Positions 9,370 to 17,582 of a DNA stretch of 64,000 nt are shown piece after piece. Origin of the DNA: Marinomonas sp. IMCC 4694 (lineage in GTDB: Bacteria; Pseudomonadota; Gammaproteobacteria; Pseudomonadales; Marinomonadaceae). Location: NCBI RefSeq assembly GCF_008122525.1, contig NZ_VSRV01000001.1, positions 1,240,001 through 1,304,000 on the forward strand, written 5' to 3'. Below the pieces are notes generated by a model. The model saw nothing but the letters and a program-made list of their open reading frames with translations, was not told the DNA's origin and ran no database searches. The position numbers and the translations under genes were made by a program. How positions within the stretch are numbered: the first letter of the stretch is position 1; the number at the start of each line of letters is the position of its first letter.

Positions 9370-9825
9370 TTAATTTTTTGACAAAATGTCTAACGTATCC
9401 AATAGCCAATCTAATTCCTTGTTTCCTTCCAAGCGCGCGGCCATAATCTGCTCGTGCTCCATGACACGATCACTTAGCGTAAGAAAGAATTTTTCACCGG
9501 CTTGAGTCATAAAAAGTGCGTATGAGCGCCGATCATTTTTGGCAGGGCGACGTTCTATAATGTCCATTTTTTCCAATTTGTCGACGGCGGACACCATGGC
9601 TGACCTATCGTTGCCCAGAGCTTGAGCGACGGCGGTTTGTGTTAACCCTGGATTGCGTTCAACAATGGCGATAATAGCGAATAAGCCTGGGCTTATGCCA
9701 AGATCAGAACAGACTTCTGAAAACTTGGTGAAAAAATTCATTTGGGCACGACGAAGGCGATAGCCGATTAAGGTATTAAGTATGCCGAAGTCTACGGGAT
9801 CAGTGTGTTTTGTATCGTCAGCCAT
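9370..9825 (-). CDS. MarR-family transcriptional regulator
   Basis: A 151-residue winged-helix protein. The DNA-binding part spans ~50-115, with LTQTAVAQALGNDRSAMVSA as recognition region and the wing RRPAKNDRRSYALFMT. MarR proteins are dimeric repressors released by small ligands, often the substrate or CoA thioester of the pathway they control. It lies beyond the end of the TRAP transport operon on the same strand, separated from it by a strong terminator, so it has its own promoter. Position suggests it controls the adjacent TRAP and CoA catabolic operons. CouR-type MarR proteins of p-coumarate pathways respond to an aryl-CoA, which would fit the neighbouring feruloyl-CoA-synthase-like ligase, but this is inference. 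Confidence 0.9.
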   Translation of the reverse strand: MADDTKHTDPVDFGILNTLIGYRLRRAQMNFFTKFSEVCSDLGISPGLFAIIAIVERNPGLTQTAVAQALGNDRSAMVSAVDKLEKMDIIERRPAKNDRRSYALFMTQAGEKFFLTLSDRVMEHEQIMAARLEGNKELDWLLDTLDILSKN

Positions 9826-9855
9826 TATGGTCTCGTTTTTGTGTGTATAGGTCTT

Positions 9856-9867
9856 ATTATACTATAA
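9856..9867 (-). promoter_or_regulatory. Predicted -10 box and overlapping palindrome upstream of marR
   Basis: On the minus strand a perfect TATAAT occupies 9856-9861, 31-36 bases before the marR ATG. It overlaps the palindrome TTATACTATAA (9857-9867), a plausible self-repression site. The -35 region is poor. Palindromes this AT-rich occur often by chance. Confidence 0.4.
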
Positions 9868-9907
9868 AACACCATTTTGATGTAGTGCTAAACTGTTGTC
9901 GCTGTTA

Positions 9908-9945
9908 GCAAGAAAAAACCCGCTAAAAAGAGGGTTTTTTCTTGC
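9908..9945 (-). terminator. Intrinsic terminator of the TRAP transporter operon
   Basis: GCAAGAAAAAACCC (9908-9921) and GGGTTTTTTCTTGC (9932-9945) form a 14-base perfect stem with a 10-base loop. It starts 7 bases after the dctM stop and ends transcription before marR. The A/T-rich stem base gives U-tracts on either strand. Confidence 0.85.
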
Positions 9946-9951
9946 CAAGTC

Positions 9952-11271
9952 CTAACCGATTAAATGAACCAGTCCTAGCGTAATGCCAGGGAAGAGAATA
10001 AGCAAAGCGACCCGTACTACGTCCGAGATCAAAAAGGGAATCACACCTTTAAAGCATTCTTTTAACTTCAATGAGTCATCAAACGATTTAATGATAAACA
10101 CGTTCATCCCCACTGGCGGGGTGATTAAGCCAACTTCGACTACGATTAGCGCTAAGATGCCAAACCAAATTCCTAAATCGGCTTGAGGGATGCCAAAATC
10201 CATTGCCATGATCATCGGGAAGTAAATCGGAATGGTCAACAATATCATTGCCAAACTGTCTAAAAAACACCCCATAACCAAATATGTCAGCAACATAATC
10301 ACCAATAAGGTGTAAGGCGACAGTCCTGAGTTCTGGATCAATTCTACACCCAGATCAGGCAGTCTTGATAAGGCGATAAACACACTAAACAAGTCTGCAC
10401 CTAATACGATGAAAAAGATCATCGCTGAAGACACGGCGGTTTTCATTAAGCAAACCAGTAAGCCATCCACTCGCATTTTTCCGTGAGTAAACGCTAATAC
10501 AGCAGTTAAAATCACCCCAACAGACGCCGCTTCCGTGGGCGTGAAAATACCCATATAAATGCCGCCTAGTACGACGAGAAAAATGCACGTAATATGCCAG
10601 ACATCTTTGGTCGATTTTATCTTTTGAGCGAAGGTGGTTTTTTCACCACGAGGTCCTGCATTCGGAAAAATGCGAACATAAACAGCAATCGCTACAATGT
10701 AGCCACCAGCGGCTAAAAAGCCAGGAATAAAGGCCGCAATGAACATTTTAGAAATATTTTGTTCTGTCAAAACAGCAAAAATAATCAAGACCATAGAAGG
10801 TGGAATCAAGATGCCTAACGTGCCTCCCGCCGCCAATGCGCCTGCGGCTAAACTGCCTGAATAGTTGAGTCGTTTCATCTCCGGCAGAGCGACCTTTCCC
10901 ATGGTTGACGCGGTTGCAAGAGAAGAGCCACAAATGGCACCAAATGCGGCGCAACCTGCCACGGCAGCCATAGCAATGCCACCACGCTGACGGCCAATCC
11001 AAGTGTTGCACGTTCTAAACAGCTCGGCGGTGATGCCGGAGCGTGTTGCCAGTTCGCCCATGAGCAAAAACAATGGCACAACAGACAGATCATAGGTGGA
11101 AAATTTAGAAATTGGCGCCGTACCTAAATACTCTAATAGTGCCGGTGTGCCGCCAATAAGCGCATAGCCTACGGCGCCGCAAATCAACATAGACAGCGCA
11201 ATCGGAACACGAATGCTCATTAATACCAGCAGCGCTGCCATCATTAAAAACGCCAGCTCAATGTTACTCAT
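9952..11271 (-). CDS. TRAP transporter large permease subunit (DctM type)
   Basis: Ion-coupled membrane channel subunit of a tripartite periplasmic transporter. About 12 hydrophobic segments fill the 439 residues, with family landmarks GGTLGILIPPSMVLIIFAVLTE, IFTPTEAASVG and the C-terminal EVGLITPPVGMNVFII. I start it at the ATG at 11271 (MSNIELAFLMM), preceded by GTGGAGGCACAA; an upstream in-frame codon would add 17 residues without a ribosome site. It overlaps the end of dctQ by 8 bases, implying coupled translation. The substrate is not determined by the permease sequence; the divergent CoA catabolic operon suggests an aromatic or other organic acid. Confidence 0.93.
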   Translation of the reverse strand: MSNIELAFLMMAALLVLMSIRVPIALSMLICGAVGYALIGGTPALLEYLGTAPISKFSTYDLSVVPLFLLMGELATRSGITAELFRTCNTWIGRQRGGIAMAAVAGCAAFGAICGSSLATASTMGKVALPEMKRLNYSGSLAAGALAAGGTLGILIPPSMVLIIFAVLTEQNISKMFIAAFIPGFLAAGGYIVAIAVYVRIFPNAGPRGEKTTFAQKIKSTKDVWHITCIFLVVLGGIYMGIFTPTEAASVGVILTAVLAFTHGKMRVDGLLVCLMKTAVSSAMIFFIVLGADLFSVFIALSRLPDLGVELIQNSGLSPYTLLVIMLLTYLVMGCFLDSLAMILLTIPIYFPMIMAMDFGIPQADLGIWFGILALIVVEVGLITPPVGMNVFIIKSFDDSLKLKECFKGVIPFLISDVVRVALLILFPGITLGLVHLIG

Positions 11272-11767
11272 TTGTGCCTCCACAAAATGTGGTGAAGAGT
11301 TTATAGAGACCGCAGAGTCCACATAACGTCATGGACATGACTCCAACAATAAAAGTCCACCAAGTCGGCAATCCGAGTAGCATACTTTGCTCTAAATATT
11401 CTTTAGCTTCAACGCCACTTAAGCTCATACGATAAGCAAAAATACAAGCCACTAAGGTAAATATAAGGTCGCTGGCAGTGTCTAAAAATGCGATCGTGGT
11501 AGGTTTGCAGTGCGACGTAAATAGGTCAACAATCACGTGACCTTGGCGCAAATAACATTCAGGTAGAAACAGAAACACCGCCATGGCGAGCCCCATTTCT
11601 GTGATTTCATAATCGCCTTCTATTGATTGCCCTGTGGTCGTTCTACCCACAATACTGGCGACGGTAATCGCCGCCAGTATTAGCATGATAAAACCACCCG
11701 TTAGCGCGAATAGATTCGATAATCGACCTATATAAGATCGATGGATATCTGTCGTAAATGAGATCAT
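11264..11767 (-). CDS. TRAP transporter small permease subunit (DctQ type)
   Basis: Four-helix membrane subunit that pairs with DctM, 167 residues. Hydrophobic segments lie near residues 20-42, 58-78, 97-115 and 135-155. The motif ITEMGLAMAVFLFLPECYLRQGHV is typical of DctQ proteins, where a glutamate-rich helix precedes the RxGHV turn. It follows dctP by 23 bases and overlaps dctM by 8 bases, so the three genes form one operon ending at the terminator at 9908-9945. Confidence 0.9.
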   Translation of the reverse strand: MISFTTDIHRSYIGRLSNLFALTGGFIMLILAAITVASIVGRTTTGQSIEGDYEITEMGLAMAVFLFLPECYLRQGHVIVDLFTSHCKPTTIAFLDTASDLIFTLVACIFAYRMSLSGVEAKEYLEQSMLLGLPTWWTFIVGVMSMTLCGLCGLYKLFTTFCGGTNE

Positions 11768-11790
11768 GCTAACTTATCCAACAAAAGGAA

Positions 11791-12825
11791 TTAATAGTTT
11801 TGGTATTTGTTGATCAGAGCTTTTGTTTTGTCTAATAAGCGTTGACCATCGTAACCATCCTTTGTCATTTGTTTTACCCAGTCTTTGGTAACAGGCGCCA
11901 TGGCGTCTTCCCAACGTTGGTGCTCAGCCCCTTCGATGTAATCAAATGTGTTACCGTGATTTACAGCGTATTGACGGCTACTGACTTCATATTTATCAAA
12001 CAGTTCGCCAATATGGCCCGCCAGTTCAATCCCAGAGTTATCGTCGATGACTTTTTGCAAGTCAGCCGGCATGTCTTCGTACACTTTTTTATTCATTGAA
12101 AAAAAGAAGGTGTTTGCGTACAAACCTGATCCTTTAAATTCCGTATGGTGACCGACCAATTCGTAAATTTTCATTGGGAAAACCACTTCAAACGGCAGGA
12201 CAGCGACATCAAACACCCCTTTAGAAATCGCGCTGGGCATTTCGGTAACCGGCATGAAAACAGTATTCGCGCCGACTATATCAAATGCTTCAGACATAAC
12301 CTTGTTGGGTGCTCTAACCTTCATTCCTTGGATATCTTCAAGCGTTTTAATGGCTTTATCACGCGAGTGGAATGATCCAGGCGTATGAGTGTGTACTGCA
12401 ATTAAATGAACATCTTTTAATTCATCTTGCATTTCTGTTTCGGCGTACTCTTGAAGAGCCATACTGGTGGCTTTCGCGTTGCTCGGTATGAATGGAAGCT
12501 CAAACGAGGTCATTTTGGGGAAGCGTCCAGGTGTGTATCCCGCCACTGTCCATGATATATCGACAATGCCTTTGCGTGCTTGGTCAAACAGTTGAGGCGG
12601 TTTTCCACCTAGTTGCATTGCAGGGAAAACATCGATTTTGATGCGACCGTTGGAGTCTTTTTCAACTTTTTCTGCCCAAGGTGTCAGTATCTGAGTGTGA
12701 GCCATCGACATAGGTGGCAGCATGTGATGCAGCTTCAAGGTGTACTCTGGGTCGGCTGCCATGGCGTTGATAGACAGTATGGAACTGGCAACGAATGCCA
12801 AACTTTTTAGTGGAAACTTGTTCAT
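11791..12825 (-). CDS. TRAP transporter periplasmic substrate-binding protein (DctP type)
   Basis: Periplasmic receptor that delivers substrate to the DctQM permease. The start is ATG at 12825 (MNKFPLKSLAFV), preceded by AAGGTG 6 bases upstream; a GTG three codons earlier lies inside that ribosome site and is less likely. A Sec signal peptide ends at about residue 24 (INAMA-AD). The mature part has DctP landmarks: LKLHHMLPPMS, GRIKIDVFPAMQLGG, the IQGMKVRAPNK segment that holds the carboxylate-binding arginine in the family, and SKGVFDVAVLPFE. Being divergent from the CoA operon, it probably imports that operon's substrate. Confidence 0.93.
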   Translation of the reverse strand: MNKFPLKSLAFVASSILSINAMAADPEYTLKLHHMLPPMSMAHTQILTPWAEKVEKDSNGRIKIDVFPAMQLGGKPPQLFDQARKGIVDISWTVAGYTPGRFPKMTSFELPFIPSNAKATSMALQEYAETEMQDELKDVHLIAVHTHTPGSFHSRDKAIKTLEDIQGMKVRAPNKVMSEAFDIVGANTVFMPVTEMPSAISKGVFDVAVLPFEVVFPMKIYELVGHHTEFKGSGLYANTFFFSMNKKVYEDMPADLQKVIDDNSGIELAGHIGELFDKYEVSSRQYAVNHGNTFDYIEGAEHQRWEDAMAPVTKDWVKQMTKDGYDGQRLLDKTKALINKYQNY

Positions 12826-12980
12826 TATGTTCACCTTATTTTTTTTGTTGTGGAGCTTTTATTGTCAGCGATGTTCAGACTGCAACGACGTTTTCTATCT
12901 GTAAACGTCATCAAAGTGAAAGCGCATCACAGTGTGTTTTGCCGTTCTTATTCAAGAAGTATTACTTTGTGACATAAATT

Positions 12981-12995
12981 GTTGGGCTTTTCAAC
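12981..12995. promoter_or_regulatory. Candidate operator 1 (GTTG-N7-CAAC)
   Basis: GTTG (12981-12984) and CAAC (12992-12995) form an inverted repeat that extends to AATTGTTG/CAACAATT (12977-12999), 8 bases per arm. It lies about 155 bases upstream of dctP. The same GTTG-N7-CAAC spacing recurs at 13070-13084, supporting one regulator, plausibly the nearby MarR protein, binding both. Confidence 0.45.
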
Positions 12996-13062
12996 AATTG
13001 GTTTGATCAGATTTTCACACAGGGTATTCAAAAAAAGCAAGGTGAAAATAAATGTTTGAATT

Positions 13063-13068
13063 TATAAT
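13063..13068 (+). promoter_or_regulatory. Predicted -10 box of the CoA catabolic operon
   Basis: A perfect TATAAT, about 70 bases upstream of the first gene of the operon. The -35 region is weak (AGGTGA at 17-base spacing), suggesting that activity depends on the superhelical context or an activator. The candidate operator at 13070-13084 begins one base downstream, over the expected transcription start. Confidence 0.5.
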
Positions 13069-13069
13069 A

Positions 13070-13084
13070 GTTGTGGTGTACAAC
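13070..13084. promoter_or_regulatory. Candidate operator 2 (GTTG-N7-CAAC) over the transcription start
   Basis: GTTGTGGTGTACAAC has perfect 5-base arms around GGTGT. It sits immediately after the -10 box at 13063-13068, where a bound repressor would block RNA polymerase. It shares the GTTG-N7-CAAC form with 12981-12995, whose centre is 89 bases away. The rest of the 312-base gap (12826-13137) holds no gene that I can support. Confidence 0.5.
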
Positions 13085-13137
13085 ATAATAAAATTCACAC
13101 ACAAACTAACAATGATAAAACCAATGTGAGGGTCAAG

Positions 13138-14703
13138 ATGAGCAAGGTTATTTCCCTAGCGCAAGCGGCTGATTTAATCGCCGACGGCGACAGTGTGGCG
13201 TGGTCTACGGTTGGCATGTCTTACTTTGCCGAAGCGGTCGCCAAGGCGGTTGAGCAGCGTTTTTTAAAGACAGGTCACCCACAGCAATTAACCTTGATTC
13301 ACGACTGTGGTTGTGGCGACGGAAAAGACGCGGGTATGTCACGTATGGCGCACCCCAATTTGGTTAAGCGTTTGATTTCTGGTCATACGGGCCAAGCGCC
13401 AAAAATGGCACAGATGATCACCGATGACGCGATTGAAGCGTATTTATTGCCACAAGGTGTGCTGACCACGATGTGGCGCCAGATTGCTGGTAATAAGCCG
13501 GGTGTGATTACGAAAATTGGGATGGGAACCTATGTTGACCCGTTGGTCAGTGGCGGTAAAGTGACGTCATTAACCAAAGAGGAGCTGGTTAAGCGCATCA
13601 ATATTGAAGACGAAGAATGGCTGCTGTTTAAGAAGTTTCCATTAAATGTGGTGGTCATTCGTGCCACGACAGCCGATGAGGACGGTAACTTGTCGGTAGA
13701 AGAGGAAGCCATGCTGGCGGAAATATTACCGATGGCGCAAGCTGCTAAAAACAGCGGGGGTATTGTGATCGCGCAGGTGAAATACATCGCGGAACGTCAT
13801 TCAATTCATCCTAAAGAAGTCAAAGTTCCTAGTGTATTGGTGGATTACATCACGGTAGCGCCCGCGGAAGACCACAAACAAACTATTGCTAGTACTTATA
13901 ACCCTGGCTTAGCAGGTAATGCTCGCGTCCCTTTAAATGCATTACCTCCTATGCCTTTTGGTGATCGTAAAGTGATTGCTCGTCGTGCGGCGATGGAGCT
14001 TCAAGCTGGCACCATGGTGAACCTGGGGATTGGTATGCCAGATGGCGTGGCGGCGATTGCAGCGGAAGAAAAAGTCTCCAGTTTGTTTACCTTAACCACG
14101 GAATTGGGCACTTATGGTGGAATTCCGGCGTCGGGTGGTGACTTTGGTGCGGCGTGGAATGCGGACGCGATTATTGAGCATGAAGCTCAATTTGATTTTT
14201 ATGATGGTGGTGGCTTAGACGTTGCTTTTTTAGGCCTTGCGCAAGCGGACAAAGACGGCAACTTAAACGTGAGTAAATTTGGCCCTAAGGTCGTCGGTCC
14301 GGGTGGTTTTATCAATATTTCTCAAAGTGCTAAAAAAGTGGTGTTTTGCGGCACCTTGGTCAATGGCGCCAAGCTGGGTTTTGAAAACGGCAAAATGACA
14401 GTGTTGGAAGAAGGTAAAGTGCAAAAATTTGTCGATACGGTAGATCACATTACTTTTAGTGGTGCGGTGGCAAGAGCCAATAAGCAGCCGGTGGTTTTTG
14501 TTACCGAGCGGTGTGTTTTGGAATTACGTGAAGAAGGCATGGTGCTAACCGAAATTGCACCGGGTTTGGATTTGGAAAAAGAGGTGCTGAGTGTGATGGC
14601 TTTTCGTCCTATTATTTCACCGGATTTAACCACCATGCCAGCCGCTATTTTTACGGAGCAATGGGGCGGATTGGGTGAGATTATGGCCGTGTCGAAACAA
14701 TAG
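13138..14703 (+). CDS. Acyl-CoA:acetate/3-oxoacid CoA-transferase, fused-subunit (YdiF) type
   Basis: Class I CoA-transferase with both halves on one chain, 521 residues. The start is ATG at 13138, with AGGG 6-9 bases upstream; an earlier GTG adds only four residues. The N-terminal half carries HDCGCGDGKDAGMSRMAHP and the C-terminal half the catalytic Glu322 in TTELGTYGGIP, followed by GGLDVAFLGLAQAD. Relatives include E. coli YdiF and propionate CoA-transferases, which use broad short-chain acyl donors. As first gene of the operon it may load the substrate with CoA at no ATP cost, or recover CoA from a product, alongside the ATP-dependent ligase at 19392. It differs in architecture from the two-subunit ScoAB at 880-2243. 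Confidence 0.9.
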   Translation: MSKVISLAQAADLIADGDSVAWSTVGMSYFAEAVAKAVEQRFLKTGHPQQLTLIHDCGCGDGKDAGMSRMAHPNLVKRLISGHTGQAPKMAQMITDDAIEAYLLPQGVLTTMWRQIAGNKPGVITKIGMGTYVDPLVSGGKVTSLTKEELVKRINIEDEEWLLFKKFPLNVVVIRATTADEDGNLSVEEEAMLAEILPMAQAAKNSGGIVIAQVKYIAERHSIHPKEVKVPSVLVDYITVAPAEDHKQTIASTYNPGLAGNARVPLNALPPMPFGDRKVIARRAAMELQAGTMVNLGIGMPDGVAAIAAEEKVSSLFTLTTELGTYGGIPASGGDFGAAWNADAIIEHEAQFDFYDGGGLDVAFLGLAQADKDGNLNVSKFGPKVVGPGGFINISQSAKKVVFCGTLVNGAKLGFENGKMTVLEEGKVQKFVDTVDHITFSGAVARANKQPVVFVTERCVLELREEGMVLTEIAPGLDLEKEVLSVMAFRPIISPDLTTMPAAIFTEQWGGLGEIMAVSKQ

Positions 14704-14765
14704 TGCGTCACTTTTACAACGTTATTATAGCCATTTATTTTTAGTCATTTATTTTAGGAATTCCT

Positions 14766-15968
14766 ATGTCCATTCAAAATATCGAGATCCCCTACGGCGC
14801 ATATTGGAGTACGCCTTTCACGAAATGGCAGGGTGCTTTGCAGCATTTGCATTCGATGAAGTTTGCTGCCCACGTGGCCAAAGCAGAATTGGCAAAACGC
14901 AACATCGATCCATTGATCTTTGATTCGGGTGTGCTGGGCATGACCATCAATCAGTACCAATCGTTTAACGGAGCGCCTTGGCCTTTATACGATATTGGTG
15001 CGGTTAATACTGCTGGCCACGCGGTCAATCAAGTGTGTGCAACCAGTGCGCGAGGCTTGTTTGCTGCCGCCTCTGAAATTGTGTGCGGCATGGCGAAAGT
15101 GTCATTGTTGATGACGGCAGATCGTTGTTCCAACGGTCCGCATATTTATTACCCCAATGCCAAAGGGCCGACCGGTTCCTCAGAAGACCAAGTCACTTAC
15201 AACATGATGAACGATGTGATTGGTGGGCATTCTATGATGCAAACGGGGGAAAACGTTGCTAAACGTTTTGCTATTACCCGTGAAGAGTTAGACCAAGTGA
15301 CGTTCCGTCGCTTTGAGCAATACCAAGACGCCTTAAAGGACAATCAAGCGTTTCAAAAACGTTACATGACCGTACCACTATCCATACCGACGGCGAACTT
15401 CAAAAAAGAAGACACGGTGATTACGGGGGATGAAGGGGTTTTCCCGATGACGCTGGATGGTTTGCAAAAACTCAAGCCGATTCAAGAGGGTGGTGTTATC
15501 ACCTTTGGTAATCAGACGCACCCTGCTGATGGCAACGCGTCCATGGTGGTTTGTCACACCGACCAAGTGGCGGATTTGACTCAAAACCCCGACATTAAAA
15601 TTGAAGTGTTGGGCTTTGGTCAAGCGCGTGATGACTTAGGCTATATGCCTGCGGCGCCGATCGAGGCCGCAAAACGAGCGCTGGCGGTGGCGGGGGTCGA
15701 CATTAAACAAGTCAATGCCATCAAAACCCACAACCCATTTGCTGTGAACGATGTGGCGCTGGCCAAAGCTATGGATCTTGATGTGATGGCGATGAACAAT
15801 TTTGGTTGCTCCTTAATTTGGGGGCACCCACAAGGCCCAACAGGCACGCGCGCTATTATTGAGTTAATTGAAGAATTGGCCATGAATGGTGGGGGTTACG
15901 GTTTGTTTACAGGGTGTGCCGCCGGTGACACTGGTATGGCGGTGGTGATTAAAGTATCCGACCGATAA
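14766..15968 (+). CDS. Thiolase-family protein (divergent acetyl-CoA acyltransferase)
   Basis: Predicted to cleave a 3-oxoacyl-CoA with CoA in the last step of beta-oxidation, 400 residues. Cys91 (NQVCATSARGL), His354 (WGHPQGPTG) and Cys384 (FTGCAAGDTG) match the thiolase catalytic triad, and the His-Cys distance (30) equals that in atoB. The surrounding motifs are unusual: CGSGLKA is replaced by CATSARG, NEAFA by NPFAVND, and CIGGGMG by CAAGDTG. This points to a specialised subfamily, perhaps for a bulky or aromatic acyl group. An AGGA ribosome site precedes the ATG. The crotonase follows after 22 bases. Confidence 0.85.
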   Translation: MSIQNIEIPYGAYWSTPFTKWQGALQHLHSMKFAAHVAKAELAKRNIDPLIFDSGVLGMTINQYQSFNGAPWPLYDIGAVNTAGHAVNQVCATSARGLFAAASEIVCGMAKVSLLMTADRCSNGPHIYYPNAKGPTGSSEDQVTYNMMNDVIGGHSMMQTGENVAKRFAITREELDQVTFRRFEQYQDALKDNQAFQKRYMTVPLSIPTANFKKEDTVITGDEGVFPMTLDGLQKLKPIQEGGVITFGNQTHPADGNASMVVCHTDQVADLTQNPDIKIEVLGFGQARDDLGYMPAAPIEAAKRALAVAGVDIKQVNAIKTHNPFAVNDVALAKAMDLDVMAMNNFGCSLIWGHPQGPTGTRAIIELIEELAMNGGGYGLFTGCAAGDTGMAVVIKVSDR

Positions 15969-15990
15969 ATATAAGAATAGAGGCAATGTT

Positions 15991-16752
15991 ATGACAAGTT
16001 ACCAATTTATTGATTTTTCTGTGGCTGAAGGGATTGGGCATTTACAGCTGAACCGCCCAGAAAAGAAAAACGCGATTAATGACCGTTTGTGTCTTGAAAT
16101 TGAGCACGCATTTTTGAATTTAACTGACGATGTGAACGTCATTGTTTTGTCGGGAAGTGGTCCTGAATTTTGCTCTGGTTTGGACCTGCGTGAGCACAAA
16201 GCCCGTGAACCTTTTGACGTGGTTAAGCATTCGCAAATGTGGCACCGCGTGTTTGGACACATTCGTGAATCTGGCATCCCTGTGGTGGCTGCGATGCACG
16301 GCGCGGTGATTGGTGGTGGTTTGGAGTTGGCGATTTGTGCCCATGTTCGCGTCTCAGAAGGCAACACTTTTTATCGTTTGCCAGAAGGTAAGCACGGTAT
16401 TTTTGTAGGCGGTGGTGCGTCTGTCAATGTCGCTAACGTGATCGGTACTAGCCGGATGACGGAAATGATGTTAACGGGTCGCGATGTGAGCGCCGAAGAG
16501 GGCTTGCGTATTGGCTTAGCGCATTATGTTGTGGACACAGGCGAGGCATTAGCCAAGGCGTTTGACATTGCCAAAGGCATTGGTAAAAACTCCAAATATT
16601 CCAATTGGGCGATGACCACAGGCTTGAGTCGAATCGGCAACATGTCATCTCAAGAAGGTTTGTACACCGAGTCTTTGATTTGCGGTATCACTCAAACCAG
16701 TGAAGAAGTGAAAGCGCGAATTGATGCGTTTTTGAACCGTAAAAAATCTTAA
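15991..16752 (+). CDS. Enoyl-CoA hydratase/isomerase (crotonase) family protein
   Basis: Crotonase-fold enzyme of 253 residues, predicted to hydrate a 2-enoyl-CoA to the 3-hydroxyacyl-CoA. The first oxyanion-hole segment is GSGPEFCSGLDL near residue 57, and the second is GAVIGGGLELA near residue 101, which includes the glutamate position used for catalysis in many members. The N-terminus LNRPEKKNAIND is typical. Members of this fold can also do retro-aldol cleavage (hydroxycinnamoyl-CoA hydratase-lyase), which would make an aldehyde. With a thiolase and dehydrogenase in the operon and no aldehyde dehydrogenase, simple hydration is more likely. Confidence 0.9.
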   Translation: MTSYQFIDFSVAEGIGHLQLNRPEKKNAINDRLCLEIEHAFLNLTDDVNVIVLSGSGPEFCSGLDLREHKAREPFDVVKHSQMWHRVFGHIRESGIPVVAAMHGAVIGGGLELAICAHVRVSEGNTFYRLPEGKHGIFVGGGASVNVANVIGTSRMTEMMLTGRDVSAEEGLRIGLAHYVVDTGEALAKAFDIAKGIGKNSKYSNWAMTTGLSRIGNMSSQEGLYTESLICGITQTSEEVKARIDAFLNRKKS

Positions 16753-16801
16753 ATGATCTTGATTAGACGATAAAAACAAGAGAAATACGAGGAAAGCTGA
16801 C

Positions 16802-17569
16802 ATGCAAATTCAAGGCAAACATTTTGTGGTGACGGGTGGTGCGTCTGGTATTGGTGAAGCGGTTGCGCGTCGTTTACATCGCTTAGGCGCCACGGTGACG
16901 CTCGCTGATGTAAACGACGCGGGTTTGACCCGAGTAAAAGCTGAATTGGGTGATCGTGTGCAGGGTTGTGTGACCGATATCGTTGACGAAGCATCGGTAA
17001 AAAGCGCGTTGGATAAAGCCGTGGCCGCTTTTGGCCCCATTAGTGGTTTGGTTAATTGTGCTGGTATTCCTGGTGCAGAGCGTATCGTTGGCCGCGAAGG
17101 CCCCCATCGTTTGGCGTCTTTTCAGCGCGCAGTGTCGGTTAACTTGATTGGTACGTTTAACATGATTCGCTTAGTCGCAGATAAAATGCAACACAATGAG
17201 CCAGAGGCCAATATGGAGCGCGGTGTGATGATCAATACGGCGTCTGTAGCCGCGTTTGATGGTCAAATTGGTCAAGCAGGCTATGCGGCTTCAAAAGGCG
17301 GCGTATGTGCAATGACCCTGCCTATTGCCCGTGAATTGGCGCGTTTTGGGATTCGTGTGATGACCATAGCGCCTGGGTTGTTTAAAACGCCGATGATGGA
17401 TGTGTTGCCTGAAGAAGTGCAGAAATCGCTGGGCGCTTCAGTACCTTTCCCACCGCGTCTTGGTGAGCCGGATGAATACGCGTCTTTGGCGCAACATATT
17501 ATTGAGAATGGCATGTTGAATGGCGAAGTGATTCGTCTTGACGGCGCTATTCGAATGACGGCGAAATAG
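16802..17569 (+). CDS. Short-chain dehydrogenase, 3-hydroxyacyl-CoA dehydrogenase type II-like
   Basis: NAD-dependent oxidoreductase of the classical SDR family, 255 residues. The cofactor motif TGGASGIGEAVA starts at residue 12, NCAG near 87, the catalytic Ser is in NTASVAAFDG, and the YAASKGG segment supplies Tyr and Lys. The wording of the fold (MQIQGKHFVVTGGASGIG and IAPGLFKTPMM) is that of the HSD10-type 3-hydroxyacyl-CoA dehydrogenases. In the operon it would oxidise the crotonase product to a 3-oxoacyl-CoA for the thiolase. A GAGGAAA ribosome site precedes the ATG. Confidence 0.88.
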   Translation: MQIQGKHFVVTGGASGIGEAVARRLHRLGATVTLADVNDAGLTRVKAELGDRVQGCVTDIVDEASVKSALDKAVAAFGPISGLVNCAGIPGAERIVGREGPHRLASFQRAVSVNLIGTFNMIRLVADKMQHNEPEANMERGVMINTASVAAFDGQIGQAGYAASKGGVCAMTLPIARELARFGIRVMTIAPGLFKTPMMDVLPEEVQKSLGASVPFPPRLGEPDEYASLAQHIIENGMLNGEVIRLDGAIRMTAK

Positions 17570-17582
17570 ACCGGAGACGATG

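Noticed and set aside
15991..16752. Crotonase as a hydroxycinnamoyl-CoA hydratase-lyase (Ech type)
   Set aside because: The operon has no vanillin-type aldehyde dehydrogenase but does have a dehydrogenase and thiolase, so simple hydration within beta-oxidation fits better.
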